A stretch of DNA of 64,000 nucleotides from Cyanophora paradoxa (lineage: Eukaryota; Glaucocystophyceae; Cyanophorales; Cyanophoraceae), in NCBI GenBank assembly GCA_004431415.1, contig QPMI01000029.1:62001-126000 (forward strand), in the 5' to 3' direction. This document shows positions 41,267 through 50,904 of the stretch, one piece after another. The notes beneath the pieces are model-generated. The model was not told the DNA's origin and did no database searches. It saw nothing but the letters and a program-made list of their open reading frames with translations. Numbering within the stretch: the stretch's first letter is position 1; each line of letters opens with the position of its first letter. Position numbers and translations under genes: made by a program.

Positions 41267-41540
41267 GCAATCTCAGCGTTGCGCGGCCATACAAGGAGCA
41301 ATCTTAGGCTTGCGCAGCCACACACTGAGCAATCTCCGGCTTGCGCGGCCATACAAGGAGCAATCTCAGGCTTGCGCAGCCACACACTGAGCAATCTCCG
41401 GCTTGCGCGGCCATACAAGGAGCAATCTCAGGCTTGCGCAGCCACACACTGAGCAATCTCCGGCTTGCGCGGCCATACAAGGAGCAATCTCAGGCTTGCG
41501 CGGCCATACAAGGAGCAATCTCAGGCTTGCGCAGCCCGCG
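41267..41540. repeat. 31-bp tandem repeat, nearly nine units in alternating types
   Basis: Each unit begins GCAATCT, followed by CAGG or CCGG, then CTTGCGC. Units alternate between an ending in AGCCACACACTGA and one in GGCCATACAAGGA, giving a 62-bp higher-order period. Units start at 41267, 41298, 41329 and so on to 41515; the last is incomplete. The phase is exact, with no length variation, so it was amplified recently. Reading frames across it are by-products. Confidence 0.92.
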
Positions 41541-41654
41541 TGTATATGTATATGATATATATGAAAAAAAACAAGTTTCGGTAAAAACTACAGCGCCGTG
41601 ATCGCCATGACGCGGCGAGTCCGGAAAGCTATGTTATATATATATGTCATGTGA

Positions 41655-41687
41655 CATTATGATATATCATATACATATATCATAATG
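41655..41687. repeat. Perfect AT-rich inverted repeat
   Basis: Arms 41655-41667 (CATTATGATATAT) and 41675-41687 (ATATATCATAATG) are fully complementary, with a 7-base centre. It is surrounded by further TATA/CATA alternation from 41635 to 41705. It could be a hairpin, an operator or an easily melted origin. Confidence 0.75.
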
Positions 41688-41851
41688 GCATATATATGGT
41701 ATATGCGAACCTGAAAATATTCGTAGCTCGTCACCAGATCATCGTAAGGCTATGATGTTGGGGTCTATAAATATCTACTTTTTACGAGGAATCCAACGGT
41801 GATAGTGCTAGGGGCTGAATCGGTGATTTTAAGATGGGGTACTTACAATTT

Positions 41852-42088
41852 TCATGACTTTCTCCAGCTAAAATTTGCTTTGTGGAGTAGGGCATACCCC
41901 TCCATGCCATAGTTATCACATATGATGTTCTCATATGCCTCCATCAATCTGCGCAATTCTTTACTTTTCTGGGGGTTGATGTCTTGGGGGGACTTCCTAT
42001 ACTCATCATAATACTGCTGCCTGACTGCCTCCCACAGTTCAACCATGTCCTCAAGGGGGATGTCATCATAGCTGCTATCTGAGTCCAT
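41852..42088 (-). CDS. Small acidic protein
   Basis: 78 residues if started at ATG 42088 (MDSDSSYDDIPLEDMVELWE), which fits better than the in-frame ATG at 42223 because the extra 45 residues are low in structure. Acidic N-terminus, helical middle (VRQQYYDEYRKSP), NYGMEGYALL near the end. No family recognised. Upstream lies G-rich, repeat-like DNA. Confidence 0.55.
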   Translation of the reverse strand: MDSDSSYDDIPLEDMVELWEAVRQQYYDEYRKSPQDINPQKSKELRRLMEAYENIICDNYGMEGYALLHKANFSWRKS

Positions 42089-42229
42089 GGTGGTACTGGT
42101 GGGCTTATGTAAGACTGTTTGGGGGTTGGGGGTGTCAAGAATCAATTTTTGGTGGGCACTTGGGGCTTGGCTCTTCACCATGCTATATGAAGATGTCCTT
42201 AAGTGCTGGTGGCCTACAAGCAAGTGGGG

Positions 42230-42600
42230 TGGATTTTGGGGGGTTAGGGACTCAAGGAGAAGTTAGGGGGGTTTCTGCCAACTGACGTCTTGTTGTTTAG
42301 GTTACCATTCTCAGTCTGGAAGGTGGGGTTTAGGGGGGATTAGGGGTTGTGGAGTGGGTAGGGGGTATTCTCTCACAACTCTATATATTTCTGGCTTGTT
42401 GCTTAAAAATGAAAAGATTTGGAGGCTATAGGAGTTATATATCCCCCCTAACCCCCTAACCCCCCACATGTATACATTATTACCATTTCTGGTCATAAAA
42501 CAACCAGAAAGTAAAAACGATCCCCCCCAGATCCCCCCCAAACTTCTGGAAACCCCCCAAACCCCCCAAACCCCCCAAACCCCCCCAGGCCTATCATGAG
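42230..42600. repeat. G-rich then C-rich tracts with quadruplex potential
   Basis: The + strand is G-rich from about 42230 to 42370 (TTAGGGGGG and GATTAGGGG words) and C-rich from about 42440 to 42600. At 42551-42588 four runs of six or more C are separated by AAA. The minus strand therefore has at least four G6 runs 3 bases apart, a strong quadruplex motif, just past the stop codon of the helicase gene. Confidence 0.75.
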
Positions 42601-42604
42601 CCCC

Positions 42605-44871
42605 CTAATCCTCCTCCTCTTCCAAAAATTCCACCAACAGCCCACAGCTCTTGAAGTAAGCCATCATCTCATCCCACTTGAAGACATAACACTCCCTTCC
42701 ACAATACTTGGTAGGCCTCACATATTCCAGTCCAGCCATCTCAATGTAGAACTTCCTTGAGCTGAATTCATTCTTGAATTTATTAATTGTAATGAACTGC
42801 TGGAACCACTCCACACCTGTTGCCTGTTCTCAGTCCTTGGTGTATCCTTGGTAATCTTTTGGGTGTCTACCAAATCCTTGGTGAACAAGGCAGTGACAGG
42901 AACACTTGCTTGTTGGGCAAGGTAGTAGCTGTTGGTCATTGGCCTGTCAGCATACCAGTTCACATCTGTGACATCCACCTTGTTTTTCAAGTAAAGGAAT
43001 ACCATGTGCTGGTTTCTTGGCTCCTTCAGCCAATTACCCAGTGACTTGAAATATTTCATGTCACCCTTTTTCTTGTCACTCACCTCCACAATCACAAACC
43101 TTCTATCTCCAGCCTCCACTTTGATTGGTAGGGTGTTGTTGGTAGTAAATATGATCCTGGCGAAATTCCTCACCTCATGAGAATTGACATACTTAGCCTC
43201 AATTACAATTTCTCAGCAGTGATCATGTCCTTGAGGGCATCACTGTTTGTGAAGGTGTCTTTGCCACTTGCCTCATTCACAGTGATAAGTAGTTTGTGCT
43301 TTCGCTGGTGGGCAAAGTTTCCAAATAAGTCCTTCAGTGGGTTGGCTGTGCTGAAAGCCAAGTCCCCACCCAGTATTTCATTTTGAAACCAATCCAATAT
43401 GATGTTCTTCCCACTCCTTGCTTTCCCTTGAAGATGATTGAAATCCCATTCAACTCCCCAGGTCTCTGAATAATGTGGGCAAAGTACTTCAGTATGTAAT
43501 TGAATGTAGAAGCATCTTCACCACTGAGAATCATCATGTGGTCAAGGAATGGGCTAACATCTTCCTCAGTTACATCAGGAGGAATATCCATTTCACTCAC
43601 ATCCATAAGCTCACCTTTCATACCAGCATAGGCATTAAACACCTTGGCAGTGGTGGAAGCAGATTTTACAGGAGGTGGGAGGAAGTCCAAGTAATCATAC
43701 CTTGTGGCAGTCTCATCTTTCGCCCACTTTTTGATGAAGTTATGAGGCTCCATCTTCATAGACATTAGGTCAAACTCTGTGTACTGAATGTGAGGGTATA
43801 CATCCTCAGCCAAGCTTTTGAAGCTGGTTGTGTCATACTTCTTGGTATGATCATTCCAAGACAAGACAAACCCAGGCTTCATAATGTGAGCAAGTCTGGC
43901 ATCCATGTAGGGCTTGATCTCCATGTAATCACAGTTGGTAGGAATTGGAGCAGTCTTGTAATCAATGTTGGAAAGGGAAGCTTGACATTCAGGTACATCA
44001 AACCCACTGGCCATAGGTTTTTCCACAAAAGTCACCCTGTAGCCAGTTTTCCCTCCACATAATCACTAACCTCTTCCAAAGCACTCAATACTTTGGGGTC
44101 TTTCCTGATCATACATCCATCAAAGACCAAGACATCCACATGGAGCTTAAGAGCACTGAAGTACTCACAAGCAGCCATTAACACCTGATTCTCAAGGTCA
44201 CATAGTACCATATTCATGGTGGAACCAAGTACATTGCTTTCTTTCTTGCGCTTAGCAATAGCATAGAAGCGCTGCTTCTCAATCCACCAATGAATTGATG
44301 GACTTTGGCCATTTCCTCTTTGAGATCACTGAAGTACTTGTGATTGATAAGTAGGCTAGAGAGGTCAGCCCTTGCCCACCATTGATGACTGCCAGAATGC
44401 TGCGCTTGACATCAGCCTTGGATTTCTGGGTGACCTCACAGAGATCATCAAGAATTTCATCCCTGCTCTGAACATATTTGTTCAGCTGAGGAGTGGCAAT
44501 TGAATGTTTCTCACAATACTGAACAAGCAGGACAGGGTGGCAGTTCACAATGTCAATGTCATAGTAGTAGTCCTTGGAAATGGTGTGGCGAATTTCCCTA
44601 CAGATGCTTTGAAGGCTGGGGTTTTTCCATCCACAAAGTACCTACCAGTGTTGTGCTTCACCTGCTTATATTTACAGGTGTGGTAGCCCTCATGATCGAC
44701 GATAGAAAGTAATTTCTGGATGATGGCTCTCATTTGGGTCTTGTCAGTTTCAGGGCGAAACTGGAGATTATCAAAGTTCTCCACCACCCATTTGAGGTTA
44801 CCTCTGTGGATGCGCTCAGTGAGAATGAAGGTGTTGCCATTGGGGTTGATTGAGCTGAATGAGGGAGCCAT
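42605..44871 (-). CDS. TV-Pol-like polymerase fused to SF3 (D5-type) helicase, seven consensus frameshifts
   Basis: Starts at ATG 44871. Six shorter frames line up as one protein; each junction needs one added base (near 44596, 44370, 44287, 44036, 43411, 43210 and 42829) and the total is then divisible by three (757 residues). N-terminal half: NTGRYF, then DIDIVNCHPVLL, KRSILAVINGG and VDVLVFDGCMI. I read these as motifs A, B and C of the family-A-like TV-Pol seen in virophages and transposons. C-terminal half: Walker A GKQGVGK(N), NEASGKDTFTNSDALKDMIT, IIFTTNN sensor and DRRF Arg finger, all typical of SF3/D5 helicases. Helicase call firm; polymerase call from motifs only. Confidence 0.78.
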
Positions 44872-45076
44872 TCTATAATAGGGTGAGATAATTATTTCAG
44901 TGAACTATACCCTTAAGTACTTTTCAGAAAAAGGAGTAACTCCAATCAATTTTTTCGGACCCCCCACCCTCATACATAGGGATTTCGCTTCCTTGGCCGC
45001 CCCCTCCGGTCAGGAACAGCCTCTTCAAACAAATACCTGATACACAATAAAGCGCCTGCTCTGTACGTACTAACCC

Positions 45077-45160
45077 TTACATATTTCTTGTGAAGCTCTC
45101 GAAACTCTGGTCATTTTGAATCCTGCGTTGGATGTATCTCATTTGCTTTGTGTATGCCAT
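45077..45160 (-). CDS. Possible very small basic peptide
   Basis: 27 residues (MAYTKQMRYIQRRIQNDQSF, then ESFTRNM). It is preceded by ACTATACTATAAGAG, which resembles the starts of other genes in the element. It lies alone in the 340-base gap between two leftward genes. It may be real, a remnant, or shortened by a missing base. Confidence 0.3.
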   Translation of the reverse strand: MAYTKQMRYIQRRIQNDQSFESFTRNM

Positions 45161-45213
45161 TGCTTGATGCGTTTCCTCTTATAGTATAGTTGAGATTTCT
45201 TTTTAAGTAGATT

Positions 45214-45714
45214 TCACTCTTCAAAACGTTGGAGGGATAGCTTACATGCGCGTACTATTTTTTGGGTGGGCACCCAGTTACTCAGCCTCTTCTCAATCTT
45301 GCCACATTGAGTAATCATCTGATTAATCCAATGAACCTCCCCCAAATCACAGAAATTTATGTCCCCAGAAGCATGTTTAAATAATGAGTTTCTGAGCTCT
45401 TTGCTCTTTTGAACAAAGATATTCTTGACATCACTCCACAAGAGTTTGATAATTGGATTTGACCCTTCACCATACTGCCATGTAGAGGAGTTACCAACCC
45501 GAAAATACCATAGTCCTTGTTTTTTACCTTCAGGGATTCTGTAAAGCACCTTGTGACTAAGAGCCAGACGGGCAACTTCAGCTATTGACTGGTCAGTGCC
45601 CTCCATGATACATCGTGAGACAGCTTGTTTAATAGCCTCCTCATTCTTGGATTGGACAGCAGCCACTTCAGTGGTGTCAATCGTGAGAATTCGAGCATCC
45701 ATTGTGACAATCAT
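45214..45714 (-). CDS. Hypothetical protein upstream of the helicase gene
   Basis: 166 residues from ATG 45714 (a second ATG at 45702 is possible). Segment GLWYFRVGNSSTWQYGEGSN followed by a helical region (LLWSDVKNIFVQKSKELRNS) faintly recalls the D5_N region that precedes some SF3 helicases, but I cannot confirm it. It is divergent from PolB across 105 AT-rich bases containing TATATAG words. Confidence 0.65.
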   Translation of the reverse strand: MIVTMDARILTIDTTEVAAVQSKNEEAIKQAVSRCIMEGTDQSIAEVARLALSHKVLYRIPEGKKQGLWYFRVGNSSTWQYGEGSNPIIKLLWSDVKNIFVQKSKELRNSLFKHASGDINFCDLGEVHWINQMITQCGKIEKRLSNWVPTQKIVRACKLSLQRFEE

Positions 45715-45819
45715 CTTGATCTCCTTTGAATATAGTAGAGAAAATAATCTTTAAGTAGTAACTATACCAGCACTTAAAGAAATAAAATGTTCCCTATATA
45801 GAATACAGCCCCCACAACC
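45715..45819. promoter_or_regulatory. Divergent promoter region between hypothetical gene and polB
   Basis: 105 AT-rich bases. TATATAG lies about 20 bases before the polB ATG. On the other strand TACTATATTC lies about 15 bases before the opposite start. The word TATAG or ATAGT recurs near many start codons of the element. Confidence 0.4.
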
Positions 45820-48800
45820 ATGCCCCGCCAAAGCCACTACCAAATTAAGGAGCTTCAGGACAAGATTCTCGGGAATCTGGCGTTCCTTCTGGCCAATCAC
45901 TCCATCAGTGAAAGTGAATATGAATCTTATATTAAACAGACCAACAAGAAGCTCAAGGGGCTTCAAGCTCTCAATCGAGAGCTATTAGGGAAAATCGACG
46001 CCCTTGATGAGACTGATCGCCTTGGCCAAATCCAAGTCGAACAAACTACCACAACTCAAGTCAGAGGAGATGAATACACTACCTTAATAAATGAGCATCG
46101 CGCTCTGAATAATAAATACATCGATTTCACAATCAGAGCTCAGCACCAGATCCTGACCACTCAAGAGTTTATAGACACCTACTCTGAGGAACTCCACACA
46201 AGGCTCCAAGATGCCATCAATTCACAAATGTCGATTAAAACTCGCTTTACATTTGTCTGTCGCTTTTCTAAGGCCAATAATTCGAGAGATTTTATTACCA
46301 AGCACATTTACAGCACCTATGCTATCATGACAAGATCTCGAATCCTCACAAAAGAGACAGCTAAACTTGCCAAGGAATGCCAGTCGCAAATTAATGTCAC
46401 AGATAGCTACAGATTAGATAGCATCCAAGCCCTCAGGGTCATTGTTCTCTCCTTTAAGCCAATCTCAGGAGGAGCATTTATTCCATTGCCTGAGTGGCTG
46501 AAGAATAAACGCGCCATTGTCAATGTTAATAACAAGGACAATAGGTGCTTTGAATACTCCATCCTGAGCTATATTCACAAGGACGAAGTAAATAGCCACA
46601 AGCGCAATGAGACTTCCCAATACAGGAGGTGGTTCAAAAAAGAACTAAATTTCGAGGGCATTGAGTTTCCTGTGAAGGCGGATGCTGATACTATTGATCT
46701 CTTTGAAAATCTCAATCCAGCAATCTCTGTTAATATTTACGACCCTCTAACTCTACAGAAGAAATTAATCTACTCCACAACAGCTCCTCAAGGAACAGGA
46801 AACACCAAGTGGATCTGCTGCTAATTACAGACGAAAATGGTAACAGTCATTATACCACAATATTCAGCATGTCCAGAGTCTTAGCTAAAAATGATAAGCA
46901 GCGACTCCATTTCTGTAAAACCTGTTCCAACCACTTCAAGACTGAGGAGAAGCTTCAATCCCACATTCAAAGCAAACGTTGTGTGGATTGGAAGACAAGT
47001 GCTGGAGAGACCCCAAAACAACCCACATTCATTGAATTTGGTCTTAAACATCTCTCAAAGACTGTATTCCTCCCCGTGATTGCCTATTGCTATTTCGATT
47101 ATGAAACAGATATTTCTGGTATGTTCAAGATCAAATCAATCTCACTGACAGCTCTTCATAATAATAGAGTAGTACTCACTAAAACCCACTCCAACATCTT
47201 TGAGCTCCTGAGTACCCTCGACAGCACAGCCCCAGAGCTATTCAAAGCCCTATTTACCAACATCCCAATGTCACTGACCAAAGAGCAGAAACGTACCCAT
47301 TACCTTGCTAAAACCTGCTACATCTGTGAGGGTACGTTTTCCCAAGACAACTATAAAGTGAGGGATCATGACCATCAAACAGGCGATTTTGTAGGCTCAG
47401 CCTGTCGCAAATGTAATCTCCACAGACGCACCAGCAATCTCACCAAGATTCCCATAGTGACCAATGATCTGTCCCTATCTGGAACGCAGATATTCAAGGC
47501 AGTCGCCTTAAATCCCGAAAAAAGGGTGGACGTCCTTGCGAAATCATTTGACAACTACATGTCGATCACCTGGGGCTGTTTCAAATTCATTGACATCAAA
47601 AACTTTATTGATTATGGCGTCCAGAACGTGGAACAATTAATGGAAAAGTTCCAGCTTTTCCGCCAGAAATCACACAAAACTTTTGGGATGGATGCTGCCC
47701 ACTATGTCTCAAGTCCAGGGCTTTCGTGGACAGCATGCTATCGATTACCAAGCCCAAAATCGAACTCCTCTCCAACCTTGATATGTACAACATGGTTGAA
47801 GGCATGATCAGGGAGGCCTTTCGATTATGAATCATAAATATGCCAAAAAGGAAAGGGACAGCCACATTATATATTTAGATGCCAATAACCTATATGGTTA
47901 TGCCTGTCCCAAAAGCTTCCCCTCTCGAATTTCCAATGGTCCCCAGAACCCTCAAATTACGACCTGTCATCAGCAGAGGGGGCCATCTTAGAAGTTGACA
48001 TCCATTATCCCCAGCACCTCCATCAACTCCACAAAGAACTGCCTCTTGTCATCAAGAGAACAGAGGATGGACTACAAGCGGCCTGCGAAGACATATACAA
48101 CTTTGTGGTGTCGAAACCTTTGCTCCAATTCATGGTAGCGCAAGGCTTAAAGGTCACCAAAATCCACAGGGTGCTAACATTTACTCAGGCTGCCTTTATG
48201 AAGCCTTACGTCGAATCCAATGCCCAAAACCGCAGAGAAGCCGCCTCCAAACCCGAAAAGGACTTCTTTAAGATCATGAACAATAGCCTTTTCGGCAAAA
48301 CCATTGAGAAAGTGAGAGGAAGGTCTAATGTCAAGATTGCCACCAACGAAAAGCAATTTATGAAATACGCCAGATCGCCCCTACTCAAAGCAGAAACAAG
48401 ACTAAGCGATTCAGCAGTAGCCTTCGAAATGCTACAAAAAGATGTCAAGTTAGATAAGCCCATAGCAATTGGGGCAGTTGTTTTAGATCTTGCCAAGCTG
48501 CGCCTATTTGATTATTATTATAACACCATCAAGCGGAAATGGCCAGACTGTAAACTGCTTTTTACTGATACAGATTCGCTTTGCCTTCAAATAAATTCGA
48601 AAACTATAGCAAAAGACCTACAAGACATTGACACCCACCCCACAGAGCTTGGCAAGTTCAAAGATGAGTTTGAGGGCAGAACCATTACTGAATATGCTGG
48701 TGTGAGGCCGAAATGCTACAGCATTAAAACAGATGATGAGGAAATCAAAAAGCTGGCAGGTGTTTGTAAGGAGACCATTCAAACAGATCTGTCTTTCCAA

Positions 48801-48911
48801 GATTATAAAGACCATGTGCTCCACCAAAAACCCAAGCAAATCGAAATGACTGTCCAAAAGAAGCTTGAAAATGAGACCTACAATGTGAAGATGTCAAAGA
48901 TTGCTTTCTAA
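45820..48911 (+). CDS. polB: Protein-primed family B DNA polymerase, four consensus frameshifts
   Basis: Four breaks (near 46810, 47729, 47823 and the A run 47911-47914) each need one added base; the total then gives 1,031 residues, normal for Polinton PolB. The N-terminus is a coiled coil, followed by the NNKDNRCFEYSIL block found before the exonuclease domain in Polinton polymerases. A C2H2-like finger (CKTCSNHFKTEEKLQSHIQS) comes next, then FDYET (Exo I). An HNH/endonuclease-VII-like zinc site (CYICEGTFS, VRDHDHQTGDFVGSACRKCN) is inserted. Polymerase motifs: YLDANNLYGYA (A), NNSLFGKTIEKV (B), FTDTDSL (C). Exo II looks atypical (IPIVTNDLSLSG instead of HNL.GYD). It replicates the linear element, probably priming from a protein on the ends. 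Confidence 0.88.
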
Positions 48912-48922
48912 TCCCAATATAG

Positions 48923-50289
48923 ATGTCATCAAAGATCACACGCAGACAAACAGAGTACGATGTGAGTATATTGCCAATCCCAATCCCTCAAGAGGAGAGA
49001 GGGGGTCGCATTCAGAAAAAGAGTGACCTCAAAGCTTTAGTTCCTGCGGATATCCCAACTGCCATTGCTGTGCCCCACTTGGATCCCTTAGCAAGGACAT
49101 TCTATGACACCAAGGTAGGATTTAAAGGCCTTGCTTCATTGGCCAAAGAGCTTCCAGATGTGCCAAGAAAGACAATCCGTAGATTCTATGATGCCCAAGA
49201 AATCAACCAGATAAATAAACCCCTCCCATCTGCCAAGAAGACTGCCTATATCCCAATAAGACAGCCACTCGACTGCTATGCCATAGACCTAATCTTTTAT
49301 CCTTCGTACAGCAAACAGAATCAAGGCTACAACACGTTCCTCACAGCTGTAGAAAATACCACCAGACTGGGCTTTATAATTCCCATGAGGGAAAGACAGC
49401 AGAAAGCACATTGAACGCATTTAAGGAGCTTGAGCAACAAGTCCCTCGTCCAATTGTGAAGATACAAAGTGATGCTGGGAGCGAATTCCTGAACAAGGTA
49501 TTTAAAGACCATTTAGAAACCCAGATGATTGAGCACCAAGTTTCGCAGGTTGGAGATCACAATAGCCAAGGCCGAATAGAAGCCTTTAATCGCACAATAA
49601 AGAAGCTAATTAACTCGTATTGTATAGCGAATAATACTGTAAAGTTTTTCGACAAGCTCCAAGATTTTGCCTACAACTACAATAATACCATCCACTCAGC
49701 AACGGGGATGAAACCAGCAGAGACCACAGAGGTACATGTTCCTCTAATACTCGGAAAAGAAAACGAGAAATTCATGAAGTCAATTGAATATCTAAAAGAC
49801 TATCCAGCAGGGAGCCACGTGAGAACTAAAATAGAGAAGAGCCCATTTGCCAAACAAGGGAATAATTGGAGCCGCGAAATATTTACAATAGAAGGAGTGG
49901 AGGGGTTCAAATTTAAACTAAGGGACATTTCTGGCAAACTAATAGATCGACTTTATGCCCACTACGAATTACAGAAAGTGGAAACCGTGGAGTTCTTGGA
50001 GGCGCCATCAATAAATGTCATTGAAGAGGCAAAGAAAGAGGCCAGAACAGAGCGACTTTTGGCCAGAGAGGGGATTGAGAGGGCGCCAAACGTGCCAGAT
50101 AAACCATTATTGGAGGACAGAGCAGGGAAGAAGAAGAAACAAGGGAGAGAGTTGGAGAGATTGAGGGTGGCGGGAACAGAGAGATTAGCAGGGGGAGCAG
50201 AGGCAGTAAGGTGGTATAGAGATTTCTCGAATTCAAAGGAGACCTATGAAGCTCCAGCAATTTCCACGAGATCAAGGAGGAGGGCGTAG
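48923..50289 (+). CDS. Retroviral-type (rve) DD35E integrase, one consensus frameshift
   Basis: 455 residues once a base is added at the A run 49392-49394; the downstream frame lacks its own ATG there. Catalytic triad: Asp in DCYAIDLIFYP, Asp in IQSDAGSEF, Glu in QGRIEAFNR, with exactly 35 residues between the last two. A helical N-terminal part (KTIRRFYDAQEINQINKP) and an SH3-like C-terminal part (NNWSREIFTIEGVEGFKFKL) with a long basic tail complete the fold. It joins the element ends to host DNA, consistent with the 6-bp duplication seen. It follows polB by 11 bases. Confidence 0.92.
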
Positions 50290-50299
50290 AGTAGAGAGG

Positions 50300-50640
50300 A
50301 GGATATGGGGATGGGGGATGGGGGATGGGAAACCCATCCCCTTGTACTCGAATAGAAAATTTCAAAAAACAAAAACAAAATTATTTTTCTGAGAAAAATC
50401 CCATCCCCCTGACTGGCTCCCATCCCCCTCCCATCCCCCTGACCAGATATCGTCACAAATCAACCAAATTTCATACATTTTCCCATCCCCCCTGCCATCC
50501 CCTCTGCCATCCCTCCCATCCCCCTGCCATCCCCTCCGCCATCCATCCCACCCCCCTGCCATCCCCTCAAACCACCCTTTTTTACCAGACACTCCCATTC
50601 CCCTTCCATCCCCCTGACTATTCAAGATATCTGTTTAAGA
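50300..50640. repeat. GGGGATGG / CCATCCCC low-complexity array
   Basis: The tract opens with GGGGATGGGGGATGGG-type runs (about 50305-50330), then turns to many CCATCCCC words (50331-50625). It can therefore fold back on itself, for example GGGATGGGAAACCCATCCC near 50322-50340. It fills the space between the integrase stop and the right inverted repeat. No gene. Confidence 0.75.
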
Positions 50641-50690
50641 GAAAACGTAAAGAAATGAAGAGATGGTTGGCAGTCTTAATTATGGATAGA

Positions 50691-50781
50691 GGCAGGAGAG
50701 GCAGGAGGGTAATATGTAAAATCCCACACAAGAGGGGATTCCTTAGGAAAGTTTAGAAATAACCCTCCTGCCTCTCCTGCC
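50691..50781. repeat. Right subterminal hairpin
   Basis: Arms 50691-50713 and 50759-50781 are complementary at 22 of 23 positions, with a 45-base loop homologous to the left loop. The arms use GGCAGGAG units where the left uses GGGTAGAG or GGGTAGAC units. Both arms changed together. Confidence 0.88.
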
Positions 50782-50904
50782 TAATTGGTGCCGAATCCAA
50801 GCTTCTAATACCCCAGAGGCGGCCAACATACTGGTGCCAAAAAGACATGATTAATACCCTAAGACCTGAAATAAATGCTTACTACCCTAGTACCTGAAAC
50901 GCGC

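Larger units (their letters stand above)
41071..41851. other. Central non-coding region
   Basis: No gene is supported. It separates the capsid half from the replication half of the element. It holds the nine-unit 31-bp repeat (41267-41540), an AT-rich inverted repeat (41655-41687), and the word AAAAAAAAGAGCGCTC near 41150. It may carry divergent promoters or a replication or packaging signal. Confidence 0.6.

Noticed and set aside
41267-41540. CRISPR-like array
   Set aside because: Units are directly abutting with no unique spacers, and the context is a eukaryotic element; it is a tandem repeat.
41208-41601. Reading frames of 60-86 codons across the 31-bp repeat
   Set aside because: They are open only because the repeat lacks stops in some frames; 31 is not a multiple of three, the peptides have no start context and no neighbouring support.
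42311-42541. 76-codon frame on the minus strand in the G/C-rich tract
   Set aside because: Low-complexity composition, overlaps the quadruplex motif, no recognisable features.
42300-42600. Internal telomere repeats (GATTAGGGG / CCCCTAACCC words)
   Set aside because: Unit length and sequence vary and only a few units occur; not a telomere-type array.
42605-49394. Programmed ribosomal frameshifting to explain the broken genes
   Set aside because: Fourteen sites in five genes, without slippery heptamers or a shared position, all with the same sign; a consensus base-loss error explains them better.
48923-50289. LTR retrotransposon integrase
   Set aside because: No reverse transcriptase, RNase H or LTRs nearby; the integrase lies in a capsid-PolB element with inverted, not direct, end repeats.
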